Shown here: positions 43,305 through 51,657 of the stretch, one piece after another
Position numbering within the stretch: position 1 is the stretch's first letter
Layout of the letters: each line of letters opens with the position of its first letter
Assembly: GCA_025529335.1 (NCBI GenBank)
Contig: JAMYHX010000302.1
Span: 1-51,657, forward strand
Length of the DNA: 51,657 nt
Direction of reading: 5' to 3'
From: Rhizopus sp. PT2906
Taxonomy: Eukaryota > Mucoromycota > Mucoromycetes > Mucorales > Rhizopodaceae
Translations under genes and position numbers: made by a program
Notes under the pieces: model-generated
What the model was told of the DNA's origin: nothing
What the model saw: only the letters and a program-made list of their open reading frames with translations
Databases searched by the model: none

Positions 43305-43631
43305 GTGTACTTAAAATATGAGCAATTTAAGGGACACTATGTTGTAATGGACATTGTACTTATCCACAAAAATGGTAATATTGAAAAAGAGATCAAGAGG
43401 CGCGGTTACGGCTGCTTGTATCTTCCACCTTATTCTCCTGAATTGGATACCATCGAGCAGCTTTGGTCTGTTTACAAAAGCAAAATGAAACGAGAACAGC
43501 TGTTATAAGAAGAGACATTGCCCTCAAGAATACATGATGTATGCAATAGTATTCTTCTGAATGACCTTCGAGCTTTTTGTAGATACTCTGTAACAAGATT
43601 CGATGATTGCTTGAATAAAAACATTCTATGA
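43305..43631 (+). pseudogene. Tc1/IS630-like transposase fragment
   Basis: C-terminal part of a DDE transposase: GHYVVMDIVLIHKNGNIEKE (second catalytic Asp) then YLPPYSPELDTIEQLWSVYK (third acidic residue Glu in TIEQLW). A stop codon interrupts after KREQLL, and the frame continues EETLPSRIHDVCNSILLND to a TGA at 43629. The N-terminal half is missing. It belongs to a different subgroup from the element at 12.7 kb. Confidence 0.8.
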
Positions 43632-44009
43632 CAAAATACGTGTAGTGTGTGTTGCACCCCAAAAATATTTTTTGACGGTGCGAAAAGTACTTGTCATTTG
43701 GCACGTTCTTTTTCTTGTGAGCCATTGTATGACCCTAGCCTACTCCAAATCCATGATGAGCATTTCTTCTTTATTTCATCCAAATTATCAAGTATAATGC
43801 ATAGTTTAGGGGAAAGGAGGGAAGGAAGAGATAGTGCAGAGAGAGGATAATAAAGGAAAAGAAACCAAAAGACATTATGATCCAAATCGTAATGAACATA
43901 AACGACGTCGATCTTTGGATATATCAATCAACGAGTGCAACGAAGGATGTGTGGCACGGCCATTTGCTTTAATCAGCTCTTCATTATCGCATGGTTTACA
44001 TAATCGCCA

Positions 44010-44260
44010 AAATACATCAGTGACTTTGGGCAGCATCTTCAAATTTATCAAATTTCCCTGAAAGGTCGACGTTGTCAACTAGGAATCGATCACGATCAGA
44101 CGCTCGTAACTGTAAGGACAATTGTGATGGTGGCGAACTGTGGCCTGTAGGTAAGAGTACTTCAAATAATGAGTCCAAATGCAGATCAGAGTTATCCTTG
44201 TTGTATTTGGGTTTTGAAAATAGTTTTAAACAAAGTAGAAAGTACGATGAGACTGTGTGT
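44010..44260 (-). pseudogene. Coding remnant, possibly downstream part of the 44.4-44.9 kb gene
   Basis: The minus strand reads without stops NSDLHLDSLFEVLLPTGHSS, then LQLRASDRDRFLVDNVDLSG and KFDKFEDAAQSH before a stop. The composition is clearly protein-like. It lies on the same strand as, and just downstream of, the truncated gene at 44356-44935, and may be its 3' exon beyond an intron, or a separate fragment. No family recognised. Confidence 0.35.
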
Positions 44261-44355
44261 ATCTTTGGAATAAAGTGAAGAGAAAAGAGATGATAGCATA
44301 ATCAGCATTTATATATCAAGCTGAGATATTTTTAAACTGCATTGACCACATTTGA

Positions 44356-44935
44356 TCAAGGTGTAACAGATTTTATAGCAACATTAGGTTCAACTCTATA
44401 TATTATATTTAAGCATTGAATAGTAGCGTAGATACTATAATTCTCGGCGTCATGTCGGTTATCAATTATGTCTTGAGTGGATTCTTCTTTGTGGGCAACT
44501 GGGTCGATTAACTGGCACACTTCACATGCTGCAGGGCGTGCAGCTTTTGTGAGTATACTGATTGCTTCTTCATGAAATGCGTCTCTTGCATTTTTCTATG
44601 ATCAAAGGTTAATAAAATGAATGAGAAACACATTAGGCACATACTCGTCGCTTAAAGCTCTCGAAGATGTCATTCCAAAGAGCAGTGTTGCAGAGTTTTG
44701 TGCGTGGAGACCTAAAGCAAACATGAGAGCCCAGTGATGCGTTTATACTACAGCAGCTTTACCTTTTCTCTGTATTTTTCACTTTCATTTGTACAGTGTC
44801 ATATTGTTGAACCCAAGCGCCATGCAAGCCATGAGCAGAAGTGACAATTATCCTTATGCACCATTCAGGTGTTCTCTCTTTGTTTTTTGACACAAAGGAA
44901 GAGAACCGAGCTCTTTTGGTGCCACTAATACAGTC
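44356..44935 (-). pseudogene. 5'-truncated multi-exon gene of unknown family
   Basis: Three exons join in phase: 44763 to about 44935, 44645-44711 and 44356-44595. The product reads DCISGTKRARFSSFVSKNKE, PEWCIRIIVTSAHGLHGAWV, then SPRTKLCNTALWNDIFESFK and KNARDAFHEEAISILTKAAR with PAACEVCQLIDPVAHKEEST. Splice sites are intact (GTAAAG, GTATGT), so it was recently a gene, but no start is available: stops appear upstream of 44935 and the TIR element begins at about 45048. Function unknown. Confidence 0.5.
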
Positions 44936-45047
44936 AGGTTATCAATATTTCGTCCAAAAAGAGCAAAATAAACACTTATTTTCCACTATTGATTACTTAT
45001 GATCGACATGGATTGAAGGTCTAATAATTTTAACATGGCAAGTTGAG

Positions 45048-45350
45048 ACGTACACTTGGTGCACTCAAAAATGCGCCCAAAAATTAGACCAATACTACGG
45101 GTGCTACCTCTACTCATTACCTATGATGTCGCTCAGCAAAGCGTTTGAATATGGAGTGTCAAGCTAAACATGGCTTTACAAAGTTACCACCTTGTTTTGT
45201 TTCTTTTCAAGAAGAAAAAGAGATAAAAAGAAATATTGTCAGTTTGATCAACAAAGATCACTTAGCTCACGTGTAATCATAATGATATCGTATTTTATAT
45301 CAGAGGGAGTGAACTGCATAGTCTTAGGTTGGGCAGAGACTTTAATAGTA
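45048..45350 (-). mobile_element. Diverged inverted copy of the 351-bp TIR element
   Basis: In reverse orientation it aligns over most of its length with 26731-27081: TGGTGCACTC near the terminal repeat, TTAGACCAATACTACGGGTG, GCTACCTCTACTCATTACCT, TTTCTTTTCAAGAAGAAAAA, ATCAACAAAGATCA, CACGTGTAATCA, GGGAGTGAACTGCATAGTCT and TAGGTTGGGCAGA. The terminal repeats are more decayed than in the other copy. It sits at the broken 5' end of the gene at 44.4-44.9 kb. Confidence 0.65.
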
Positions 45351-45378
45351 TGAAGCTGTAAAGCGACAACGTAGGTAG

Positions 45379-45593
45379 TGTTGTAATCAACAATAGAATT
45401 AGCACATCAAAGAATAAATCCTCAAGTCAGATCCCTAACGATAGCTCCTTAGACAACATAGTGTTGTGAAGAATGTAGAAAACAGAGCAGTTAGAATTAT
45501 AATCAACCACAAGTAAATTCATCAAGCATGTAGATACAAGCTATGTAGTAGACTTTCAAATCATTGACTATAAATACCCTTATTCTAAATACC
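45379..45593. repeat. 215-bp direct repeat, left copy
   Basis: Begins TGTTGTAATCAACAATAGAA and ends near CATTGACTATAAATACCCTT. It matches 47980-48196 in the same orientation, roughly four positions in five by eye. The pair brackets the 490-aa gene. Read on the plus strand both copies contain codon-like fragments (STSKNKS; EFIKHLDTSYVVDFQII in the right copy, FIKHVDTSYVVDFQII in the left), so the repeat derives from an old protein-coding sequence. Confidence 0.75.
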
Positions 45594-45731
45594 CTTTTTA
45601 ACAGCAGCTTTTATCGAATAAAAGAGCCCTAAAAGTATTGACCTGTCGTTTTGATAATATAAAACAAATCTTTAGAATTTCCTTATAAGCTTAAGACTTT
45701 TATTAACTTTTCTTGCTGTGAATTATGAGTG

Positions 45732-47359
45732 TTACAGGCTAAAAGAAGGAGCCAGGATCACACTCTCCTCATCTCCAGTTACCAACACTGCAGCTTTTCT
45801 TTTTCTTCGATTCAAAGCGGCCAGGTTCTTTTTCATCATCTCATGGCCTTTCCACGCGAGCTCCAACAACGAAAGGAAATCTGCACTAAAGCTTTCCATT
45901 GTGCTAGGGAAAGGGAACTTCTCTGTTCTTGTTACCCTAGCAATGTGCTTTCCCTTTGGGACGTTCATTACCACAAGTTCCATGCTCAGCCCTAATTTTT
46001 ATGAATAAGAGTGATGAATTTTTGTTAGTGTGGCCAGCCGTTGCTATATTAGACAAAAAAAATTTACCCATCATTAGGTAGCCAACGGCCACTAAATCGT
46101 TGATCTTGCTGGGGTTACTTCGTATTTGTACGGCAAGCATATCCCGCAGGGTCTTGGGTAGCTTTAATAAGCCATCGTTGATGTACTTGTCATCACTTTC
46201 GTCAACACCATGCTTTCCAACTTCGCATGATCCAAGCTCATGAATACCAGCCTTGAATAAAATGTCAAGCTTTGCACCCATGGCTTTCCTTGGTCTTCTT
46301 TCAATGGCTTTGATTGCACGACCAGCATTCTTTGCAGAAGAGACAGCCTTGCTGACCCTTTCACCCAGTTTAGCCTTGATGCCTTTTTGTTGATAAAGCC
46401 TGTGCATGAATTCCCAAACGGAGTGCAGCAGGTCGGATTCAGAACAGTCGTCTAAAACGAGCTCCTCACACCCAAAGAAAAGTTCGCAAGCTGACTTAAT
46501 GCTCTCCTTTGTCCATTTTTTGTTGAACTCGTTGATTGGATGGGCTTTAATATTATCAGCGAATTCATAAAACTCCAAGGCAGTTTTACCTTGAAATTCG
46601 AATTGCTGGAGAATCTCTTCCATTTCTTCAGATAGATCAGGTAGCTGCTTGATGTCGTGCATAAGGATTTCTTTCAGTTCAGCATCTGTGAAGTAATTCT
46701 TCCAAACTTTGTCTGTTGGATCCATGATTAGTGAATGCACCGGGTGTTCATAAGACGACTCTTTCACCAAAAGCAACATCTGATCTTCTACATATATGCC
46801 ACTGGTGAGCTTCCATTTATCTTTTTCTTTGAAGTTCTCCATGTATCTGATGATATTTTGTTTTTCAACAGATGACAATGTACTATTTGTCTTACTACAT
46901 GTTGAAGGTTTGGGCGTTTTTATGCTGGAGGATGAAAAGTTGCTTTGCTCTTCTGAAGAAGAGTCTACTTTTAATGCTGTTGTTGCTATTTTTGCATCTG
47001 CTCTGAACTTTTTTCTTTTTTCACGTAATTGTGCGGTCAGTACTTCCCAATGATTGTGAGGATCACTTGCAATTTTGATATTCAACAACTTGGCACAAGC
47101 TTTGAACCTAGCTTTCCAATCGCCTTTGTAGTCTGTCGGCGTCTTCAAACCATCATATTGCTTCAATATCAATTCTTCTAACTCTTTTACAAATGCACTC
47201 CAAGTAGCGGTTTGATTTTTTTCTACAATTGCAGACAGCGTTGCGCATATCTCTTTGAGATAACGAAACAAAAAAAATGTATATTGAGGATGATGAGACT
47301 TGATATGAAAATACAAATGAGGTTGCATTACCTTCTTTATTCCTTATGTGTTGTGACAT
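45732..47359 (-). CDS. Intact member of an expanded accessory family, nuclease-like core
   Basis: 490 aa from three exons joined in phase: 47332-47359 (MSQHIRNKE), 46068-47252 and 45732-45991. I recognise the pattern as that of a repeated uncharacterised Mucorales protein, without known function. The N-terminal third has KTPTDYKGDWKARFKACAKL; a Ser-rich linker follows. The centre has YEFADNIKAHPINEFNKKWT and SDLLHSVWEFMHRLYQQKGI. Then comes a conserved basic/acidic core: RRPRKAMGAKLDILFKAG, IHELGSCEVGKHGVDESDDK and LLKLPKTLRDMLAVQIRS. The last exon has ELVVMNVPKGKHIARVTRTE and FLSLLELAWKGHEMMKKNL. The Asp of KLDILF and the Glu/Lys of CEVGK could be a PD-(D/E)XK-like site; that is inference. 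Bracketed by direct repeats. Confidence 0.75.
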
Positions 47360-47979
47360 TTTTTCTTCTTTGTTATTCGATAAGACAATATGTATCTGTG
47401 GCAACTATTCATATAAATAAATTCAATTGATTAAATGTTATTGACAAAACAAACAAGCTAGAAGTATGAAAGCTGATCTTACGAGAATTATTTCATACTG
47501 AATAAAGAGTATTGATGAAATAGTGTGGTAGATATATATATAAAAATATGATTATATAAGTAGATTGAGAGACTAAAAAGATATTCTTTGTTGTGTCAAA
47601 ATATTAGAGACGATTTATGTAGATCACGAATGTATTAGTATATTGAAAGTGCAAATGTCTAGAATAAAGTGTAACAGAAGGAGTGAAAGTATGTGATTTT
47701 GTTATTATTTACTAATTAAAGTGGGGCATATTCATAGTATTTTATGAATAAGCGCCCTGACCAGGGATTATATCACGAAACTAAGATGCTAAATTAAATC
47801 TGCATGCTCTATGCGTTCACTTATTTAACGTGCCATAATGCATGAAAGACCTTATTGAATACTTAAAGGCATGGCAATTATAGATAAAAAAAATCATTAA
47901 ACATGCAAAGTATAGAGCACATTTAATACTAGCCTTAAGCTTTAGTTCGCTCTCAAGACAAATATTGAACGCATTTTAC
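47360..47979. other. Intergenic, AT-rich, no gene seen
   Basis: Upstream region of the 490-aa gene. Very AT-rich with short TA runs (47530-47550). A short palindromic stretch, CATAGTATTTTATG, lies near 47736. No coding sequence was recognised. Confidence 0.5.
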
Positions 47980-48196
47980 TGTTGTAATCAACAATAAAAC
48001 AAGCACATCAAAGAATAAATCCAAAAGTTAGATCCTCGACGATGATCCCTTAGACAGCATGATGTTAAGAAATGAACTAAGATATAGAATAGAGCAGTTA
48101 AAACTACAATTAGCCACAAGGGAATTCATCAAGCATTTAGATACAAGTTATGTAGTAGACTTTCAAATCATTGGCTATAAACACCTTTATTTTTCC
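47980..48196. repeat. 215-bp direct repeat, right copy
   Basis: Begins TGTTGTAATCAACAATAAAA, same orientation as 45379-45593. This copy retains a plus-strand open frame (48059-48250) reading NELRYRIEQLKLQLATREF and then IKHLDTSYVVDFQIIGYK, a coiled-coil-like segment with no complete gene around it. Confidence 0.75.
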
Positions 48197-48405
48197 ATGG
48201 GAACTACAAGGGACAAGCAAATTAATTTCCTTTTTTGGTGGGACACATAAATGTGTAACAGTGTATCCAATGTTGGACCTCGCACTGCTTGAGCTTTAAA
48301 ATATCAGGCGCCCTTTTCTGATTGGTAATAATCACGTCACCATATCTGCTACGTAATCTTTATTTATTTCTTTTTTTTTTATTTTTTTCACTGTTTTATT
48401 ATTCC

Positions 48406-49169
48406 AAGTTTGATCAAGCTAGAGTTGGCTGCGGATGTTATCTTTACTGGGTTTCTCGAGTCAGGCGAGGCGCGATCAAGCTTGCAAAGCTCTTCATGGA
48501 GGGGTTGGCTGCGGATGTTATCTTTACTGGGTTTCTCGAGTCAGATGAACCATGAATGAACTTTGCGGATCTGGGGGAAGTTTGATCAAGCTAGAGTTGG
48601 CTGCGGATGTTATCTTTACTGGGTTTCTCGAGTCAGGCGAGGCGCGATCAAGCTTGCAAAGCTCTTCATGGAGGGGTTGGCTGCGGATGTTATCTTTACT
48701 GGGTTTCTCGAGTCAGATGAACCATGAATGAACTTTGCGGATCTGGGGGAAGTTTGATCAAGCTAGAGTTGGCTGCGGATGTTATCTTTACTGGGTTTCT
48801 CGAGTCAGGCGAGGCGCGATCAAGCTTGCAAAGCTCTTCATGGAGGGGTTGGCTGCGGATGTTATCTTTACTGGGTTTCTCGAGTCAGATGAACCATGAA
48901 TGAACTTTGCGGATCTGGGGGAAGTTTGATCAAGCTAGAGTTGGCTGCGGATGTTATCTTTACTGGGTTTCTCGAGTCAGGCGAGGCGCGATCAAGCTTG
49001 CAAAGCTCTTCATGGAGGGGTTGGCTGCGGATGTTATCTTTACTGGGTTTCTCGAGTCAGATGAACCATGAATGAACTTTGCGGATCTGGGGGAAGTTTG
49101 ATCAAGCTAGAGTTGGCTGCGGACGTTGCGAAAGCTTCTCGAGTCAGGCGAGGCGCGATCAAGCTTATT
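48406..49169. repeat. Tandem array, 172-bp unit, four full copies plus a diverged fifth
   Basis: Units start at 48406, 48578, 48750 and 48922 with AAGTTTGATCAAGCTAGAG and appear identical to one another. A fifth partial unit starts at 49094 and differs internally: it lacks the GATGTTATCTTTACTGGGTT segment and has GGACGTTGCGAAAGC instead. Each unit is a dimer: a 41-bp segment (GTTGGCTGCGGATGTTATCT ... CTCGAGTCAG) occurs twice, 80 and 92 nt apart, each preceded at some distance by a GATCAAGCT motif. Reading frames through it are by-products of the repetition. Confidence 0.95.
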
Positions 49170-50241
49170 GTTGGGATCTGGGGTTTGGGAATATATTTGC
49201 CTCCACCTTCTCGTTGGTTATTCCTGTGATTAGAAGCACAGCTTCGAAACTAAGCGGGGCACCCAGATGAAATATTAGCTTAACCAAAATAAAAAAGAAA
49301 CTCTTATACATATTTGCTGTTATTGTTTTTATATATCATCGTAATAGATGGGAGTTAATGATTTCATGCATTACAATGCCTCTGCTACCATTAGGTTTTT
49401 ATTGTTATTTTTCTATCCATAAACTAATGTTACTGTTAGTTAGGCCAATCCTTTGTTAATGTTGAATCTCTTGCTGTCCCTTTGAAATTGCGTACCATTA
49501 AGTATCAATGTGACCATGCAGGGAAGCCTAAAAAAAGAAAAGAAAGCAGGGCGTCCATCAAGAAAGCGAGGACGAAAGAATCTATCAAAATCGAATGCCC
49601 TGCCTATATCAACAAGCATCTCCTGGTTGAGGTTGAGGTTTAGATGGAAGCATTCTGGCCATAATACATGTGATTTGCAAGAGATCATTTCATTTAGACT
49701 CCATTCCGAGGTGAAGCAGTGAACTGAAGAGCACGTAAATCAAAACATGGATTGGAAATCTATCAAGAACCCTCTCAGGTAGACGAAGCTCGTTTTCTGC
49801 AAGTACGTGTTTTTTTATCATTAGAGCTTACGTGACAGTTTCTAAAACTACGAATAAAAAAGCGCGGCTTAGAGAGCATAGTGCCACATCTGGAGTCGAA
49901 ATGGAGGCAACTAAGGTTGAATTAGGAACGACATTCAATCAATATTAAACTCAATAAGCATTTAAGAGGCTCAGCCTTATAAAAAAGAAACGAAACAACT
50001 GTATTTTTAAAATATTATTTTATTAACAATTAGAAATGCATTTATTTAACAGGAAGCATAATTTTTATGGGTATATTTAGTTTATGTTGAGAACGTATCT
50101 ATAAAAAAAAAGTCAGTAAACTGCCTATTTCTAGAATCAATAGCCATCAAGCGTCAACAAGGCTTAGACTGACGCGAAGACCAGCGGGTCCGTTCGCCTA
50201 CGACGTTGGCACGCGTACTATTGACCGTTTTACTGAGTAAG

Positions 50242-50246
<5 letters not shown>
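49170..50246. other. Accessory sequence without a supported gene
   Basis: Contains a plus-strand frame from 49510 with an AT-hook-like basic stretch (KAGRPSRKRGRKN) and an overlapping minus frame; neither has a promoter or family match. Between 50140 and 50235 the plus strand reads RLTRRPAGPFAYDVGTRTID and RFTE before a GTAAGT-like site, which looks like an old exon end. It is followed directly by a 44-nt poly(A) run. Confidence 0.35.

Positions 50247-50290
<44 letters not shown>
50247..50290. repeat. Poly(A) tract (44 nt)
   Basis: The longest homopolymer in the window, directly after coding-like sequence. It could be the tail of a retroposed copy or a simple repeat; no target-site duplication was found. 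Confidence 0.9.
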
Positions 50291-50293
<3 letters not shown>

Positions 50294-50870
50294 TTATTGC
50301 TATTCTTTCCAGCTCAGTTCTTTTAAGTATTCTAGAACATTTTACAATGAACTTAAAAGAAGATGTCGATCCCTGTTACAGTGTTTCACGCACTTGTTAA
50401 GAAATAAGTCGTGCACTATCAAAATAAAAAAAAAAAAAAACTCGAAGCACTAATAACCATGCATTAAAAAATAAAATAAAATTCGAGCACAAAATAAATA
50501 AACCATCTTTGAATTTTGCTGCAAAAGCCCTGGAATCCAATTCATTGTGAGTGCAAATTTCTTTCAGAACGAGATTTATCTGATCAAAGTCAAGGCCTGA
50601 GAAATATTACAAGAATGCTCTCTTTATTTGGATGGATATTATCAAAATGTTGTTCACCCCCCTCCCCTTTTTTTGGTTATAAGCAGTAATTTCTTCTTCA
50701 CATACATACGCACAGAAGCGAAAGCGGCTGAAAGGGTGCTTTTTATTTTTGGTGAAATATAAAATAATCAAAGATTTCTGGTGAAATATAAAAATAATAT
50801 AATGCTCAATTTGAAAAAATAATACTAAGGGAAGATATGAGAAAGCGAATTGCAATCATGATAATGTACT
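50291..50870. other. Intergenic, no gene seen
   Basis: AT-rich sequence with a further A run at 50427-50440 and a C-rich tract at 50657-50668. Two nearly identical 16-nt strings (TTTTGGTGAAATATAA and TTCTGGTGAAATATAA) lie about 30 nt apart near 50750-50790. Otherwise nothing is recognisable. Confidence 0.5.
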
Positions 50871-51604
50871 TCAATATGACTTGCGCTTTCTGGGGAGAGT
50901 TGTCTTGGTGTGTAAAAATTCAAATTGTAATGTTGGTGATGAGGTGACTAATATGTTGAGTTCAGGATTAGGCATGATTGAGTGATGTAATACTGTAACA
51001 GATAATAGAGTGTCTAGTATTGACATGAAGTTTAATAAATCTTTTTGCACAGCAGGAATGGTAATGGTGGCCAGTTCAATAACGCTTCTGATGTTAGAGC
51101 AAGGACAAATCATAACATAAAACTTTACTTTCAAACCTATAATAGCGAGAGAAAAAAATAAATGTCTATATATTTACCGCTTTCTTTTTTTTCGAATCCC
51201 ATCCTTACCAATAGCTTGAAAAAATGTAACTTTATTGAGATTTTGTCCTTCAATGCCTCCCATTGAAAATAAACACAGCCTAATGTAATCCATATTTGTC
51301 GAAATATCATTTTTAACTTTTCCGTAGCATGTAAGAATATCGATAATGCTCATATACGTCAACAACATAATCAGGTTGCTTGTTTGTATCTTCGATTTTA
51401 GTAACAGTTGTATTAGAACTGATATAACATGATGATATCAGTCATAATTGTTGTCGTTGATCTTTTATTTTGTCTACTTACCAATAAGCTACACGATTTG
51501 TAAATTCAAGTGAAAATAATGCTTGAATGAGAGGATGAATAAAGGATTCGGTTAAATAGCTTTTCTGTCGCTGTCCAATGTCTAAATCTTTGATTGAAAG
51601 TAAT
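50871..51604 (-). pseudogene. Frameshifted accessory-family gene running off the window edge
   Basis: The minus strand reads, from the edge: SIKDLDIGQRQKSYLTESF and ALFSLEFTNRVAYW, a GTAAGT-AG intron, CSNTTVTKIEDTNKQPDYVV then DVYEHYRYSY, a one-base frame break, TCYGKVKNDIS, SMGGIEGQNLNKVTFFQAIG, another intron, and LKVKFYVMICPCSNIRSVIE, ending TTLPRKRKSY. The order (QPDYVVDVY, then CYGxVK, then a KFYVM strand) resembles a PD-(D/E)XK core in which the expected Glu is Lys. I know of similar unnamed proteins in Mucorales. Splice sites are intact but the frame break near 51330 makes it a likely pseudogene. The 5' end may lie outside the window. Confidence 0.6.
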
Positions 51605-51657
51605 CTAAAGTAAGAAGTATCAATAGTAATGTACTTTTTTTTTTTTTTTTTTTGAAA

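Noticed and set aside
49180..49270. Possible 5S rRNA-like or tRNA-like sequence after the tandem array (CAGCTTCGAAACTAAGCGGG)
   Set aside because: Only a short resemblance to the 5S core; the rest of the molecule and the internal promoter boxes are absent.
48322..49270. Reading frames through the 172-bp array as a repeat protein
   Set aside because: 172 is not a multiple of three, so no frame continues through successive units.
1..51657. CRISPR arrays, operons, ribosome-binding sites, attachment sites, bacterial mobile elements
   Set aside because: Spliced eukaryotic genes throughout; no spaced short direct repeats of CRISPR type.
1..51657. tRNA genes
   Set aside because: Scanning for B-box-like GGTTCGAANCC on both strands gave no convincing candidate; a tRNAscan run would settle this.

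Overview
The window looks like nuclear DNA of an early-diverging filamentous fungus of the Mucoromycota, most likely Mucorales (Mucor/Rhizopus type). The evidence is AT-rich DNA, many short (about 45-80 nt) GT-AG introns, no operons, and the gene set. That set includes a cytochrome-b5-fused front-end (delta-6 type) desaturase, a UFMylation E3 ligase (UFL1, rarely kept in fungi), SHO1, RTS1-type PP2A B56, Boi-like SH3/SAM/PH protein, GH15 glucoamylase and SPX-DASS phosphate transporter. All exon joins were read by eye from splice sites, reading phase and protein-family pattern.

Left part (0.8-25.6 kb) is a gene-dense housekeeping block: mitochondrial AsnRS, PP2A B56 subunit, PfkB (pseudouridine-kinase-like) enzyme, mitochondrial malate dehydrogenase, SAM methyltransferase, medium-chain acyl-CoA dehydrogenase, PRP18, a dead Tc1/mariner element, a small CxC-ended protein, SHO1, UFL1, a GDPD/Pgc1-like phosphodiesterase, the desaturase, Rab11, a LisH-CTLH-CRA (GID complex) protein and ribosomal protein eL38. 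Many genes are tail-to-tail with very short spacers; UFL1 and the GDPD gene even share overlapping stop codons.

A transposon-scarred island follows (25.7-29.2 kb): paired hairpins, a 351-bp TIR element, a truncated member of an unrecognised Mucorales-like family, decayed coding sequence and a dispersed repeat. A second gene-dense block runs from 29.3 to 42.7 kb: Boi-like signalling protein, thaumatin-like secreted protein, small membrane protein, SPX phosphate transporter, REX4, glucoamylase, ING/PHD chromatin reader, amidase and a small basic protein.

The right end (42.9-51.66 kb) is accessory sequence: gene fragments, a second Tc1-like remnant, an inverted diverged copy of the TIR element, a pair of 215-bp direct repeats bracketing an apparently intact three-exon gene (490 aa), a near-perfect 172-bp tandem array with dimeric internal structure, long poly(A) tracts, and a frameshifted gene at the edge. 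The genes at 27.1, 45.7 and 50.9 kb appear to belong to one expanded family (or related families) with an Asp...Glu-x-Lys-like core that may be a PD-(D/E)XK nuclease fold. This is the best candidate here for something undescribed. Genes do not form one pathway; functional links are limited to mitochondrial/lipid metabolism (AsnRS, MDH, acyl-CoA dehydrogenase, desaturase, GDPD) and polarity/trafficking (SHO1, Boi-like, Rab11, PP2A B56).
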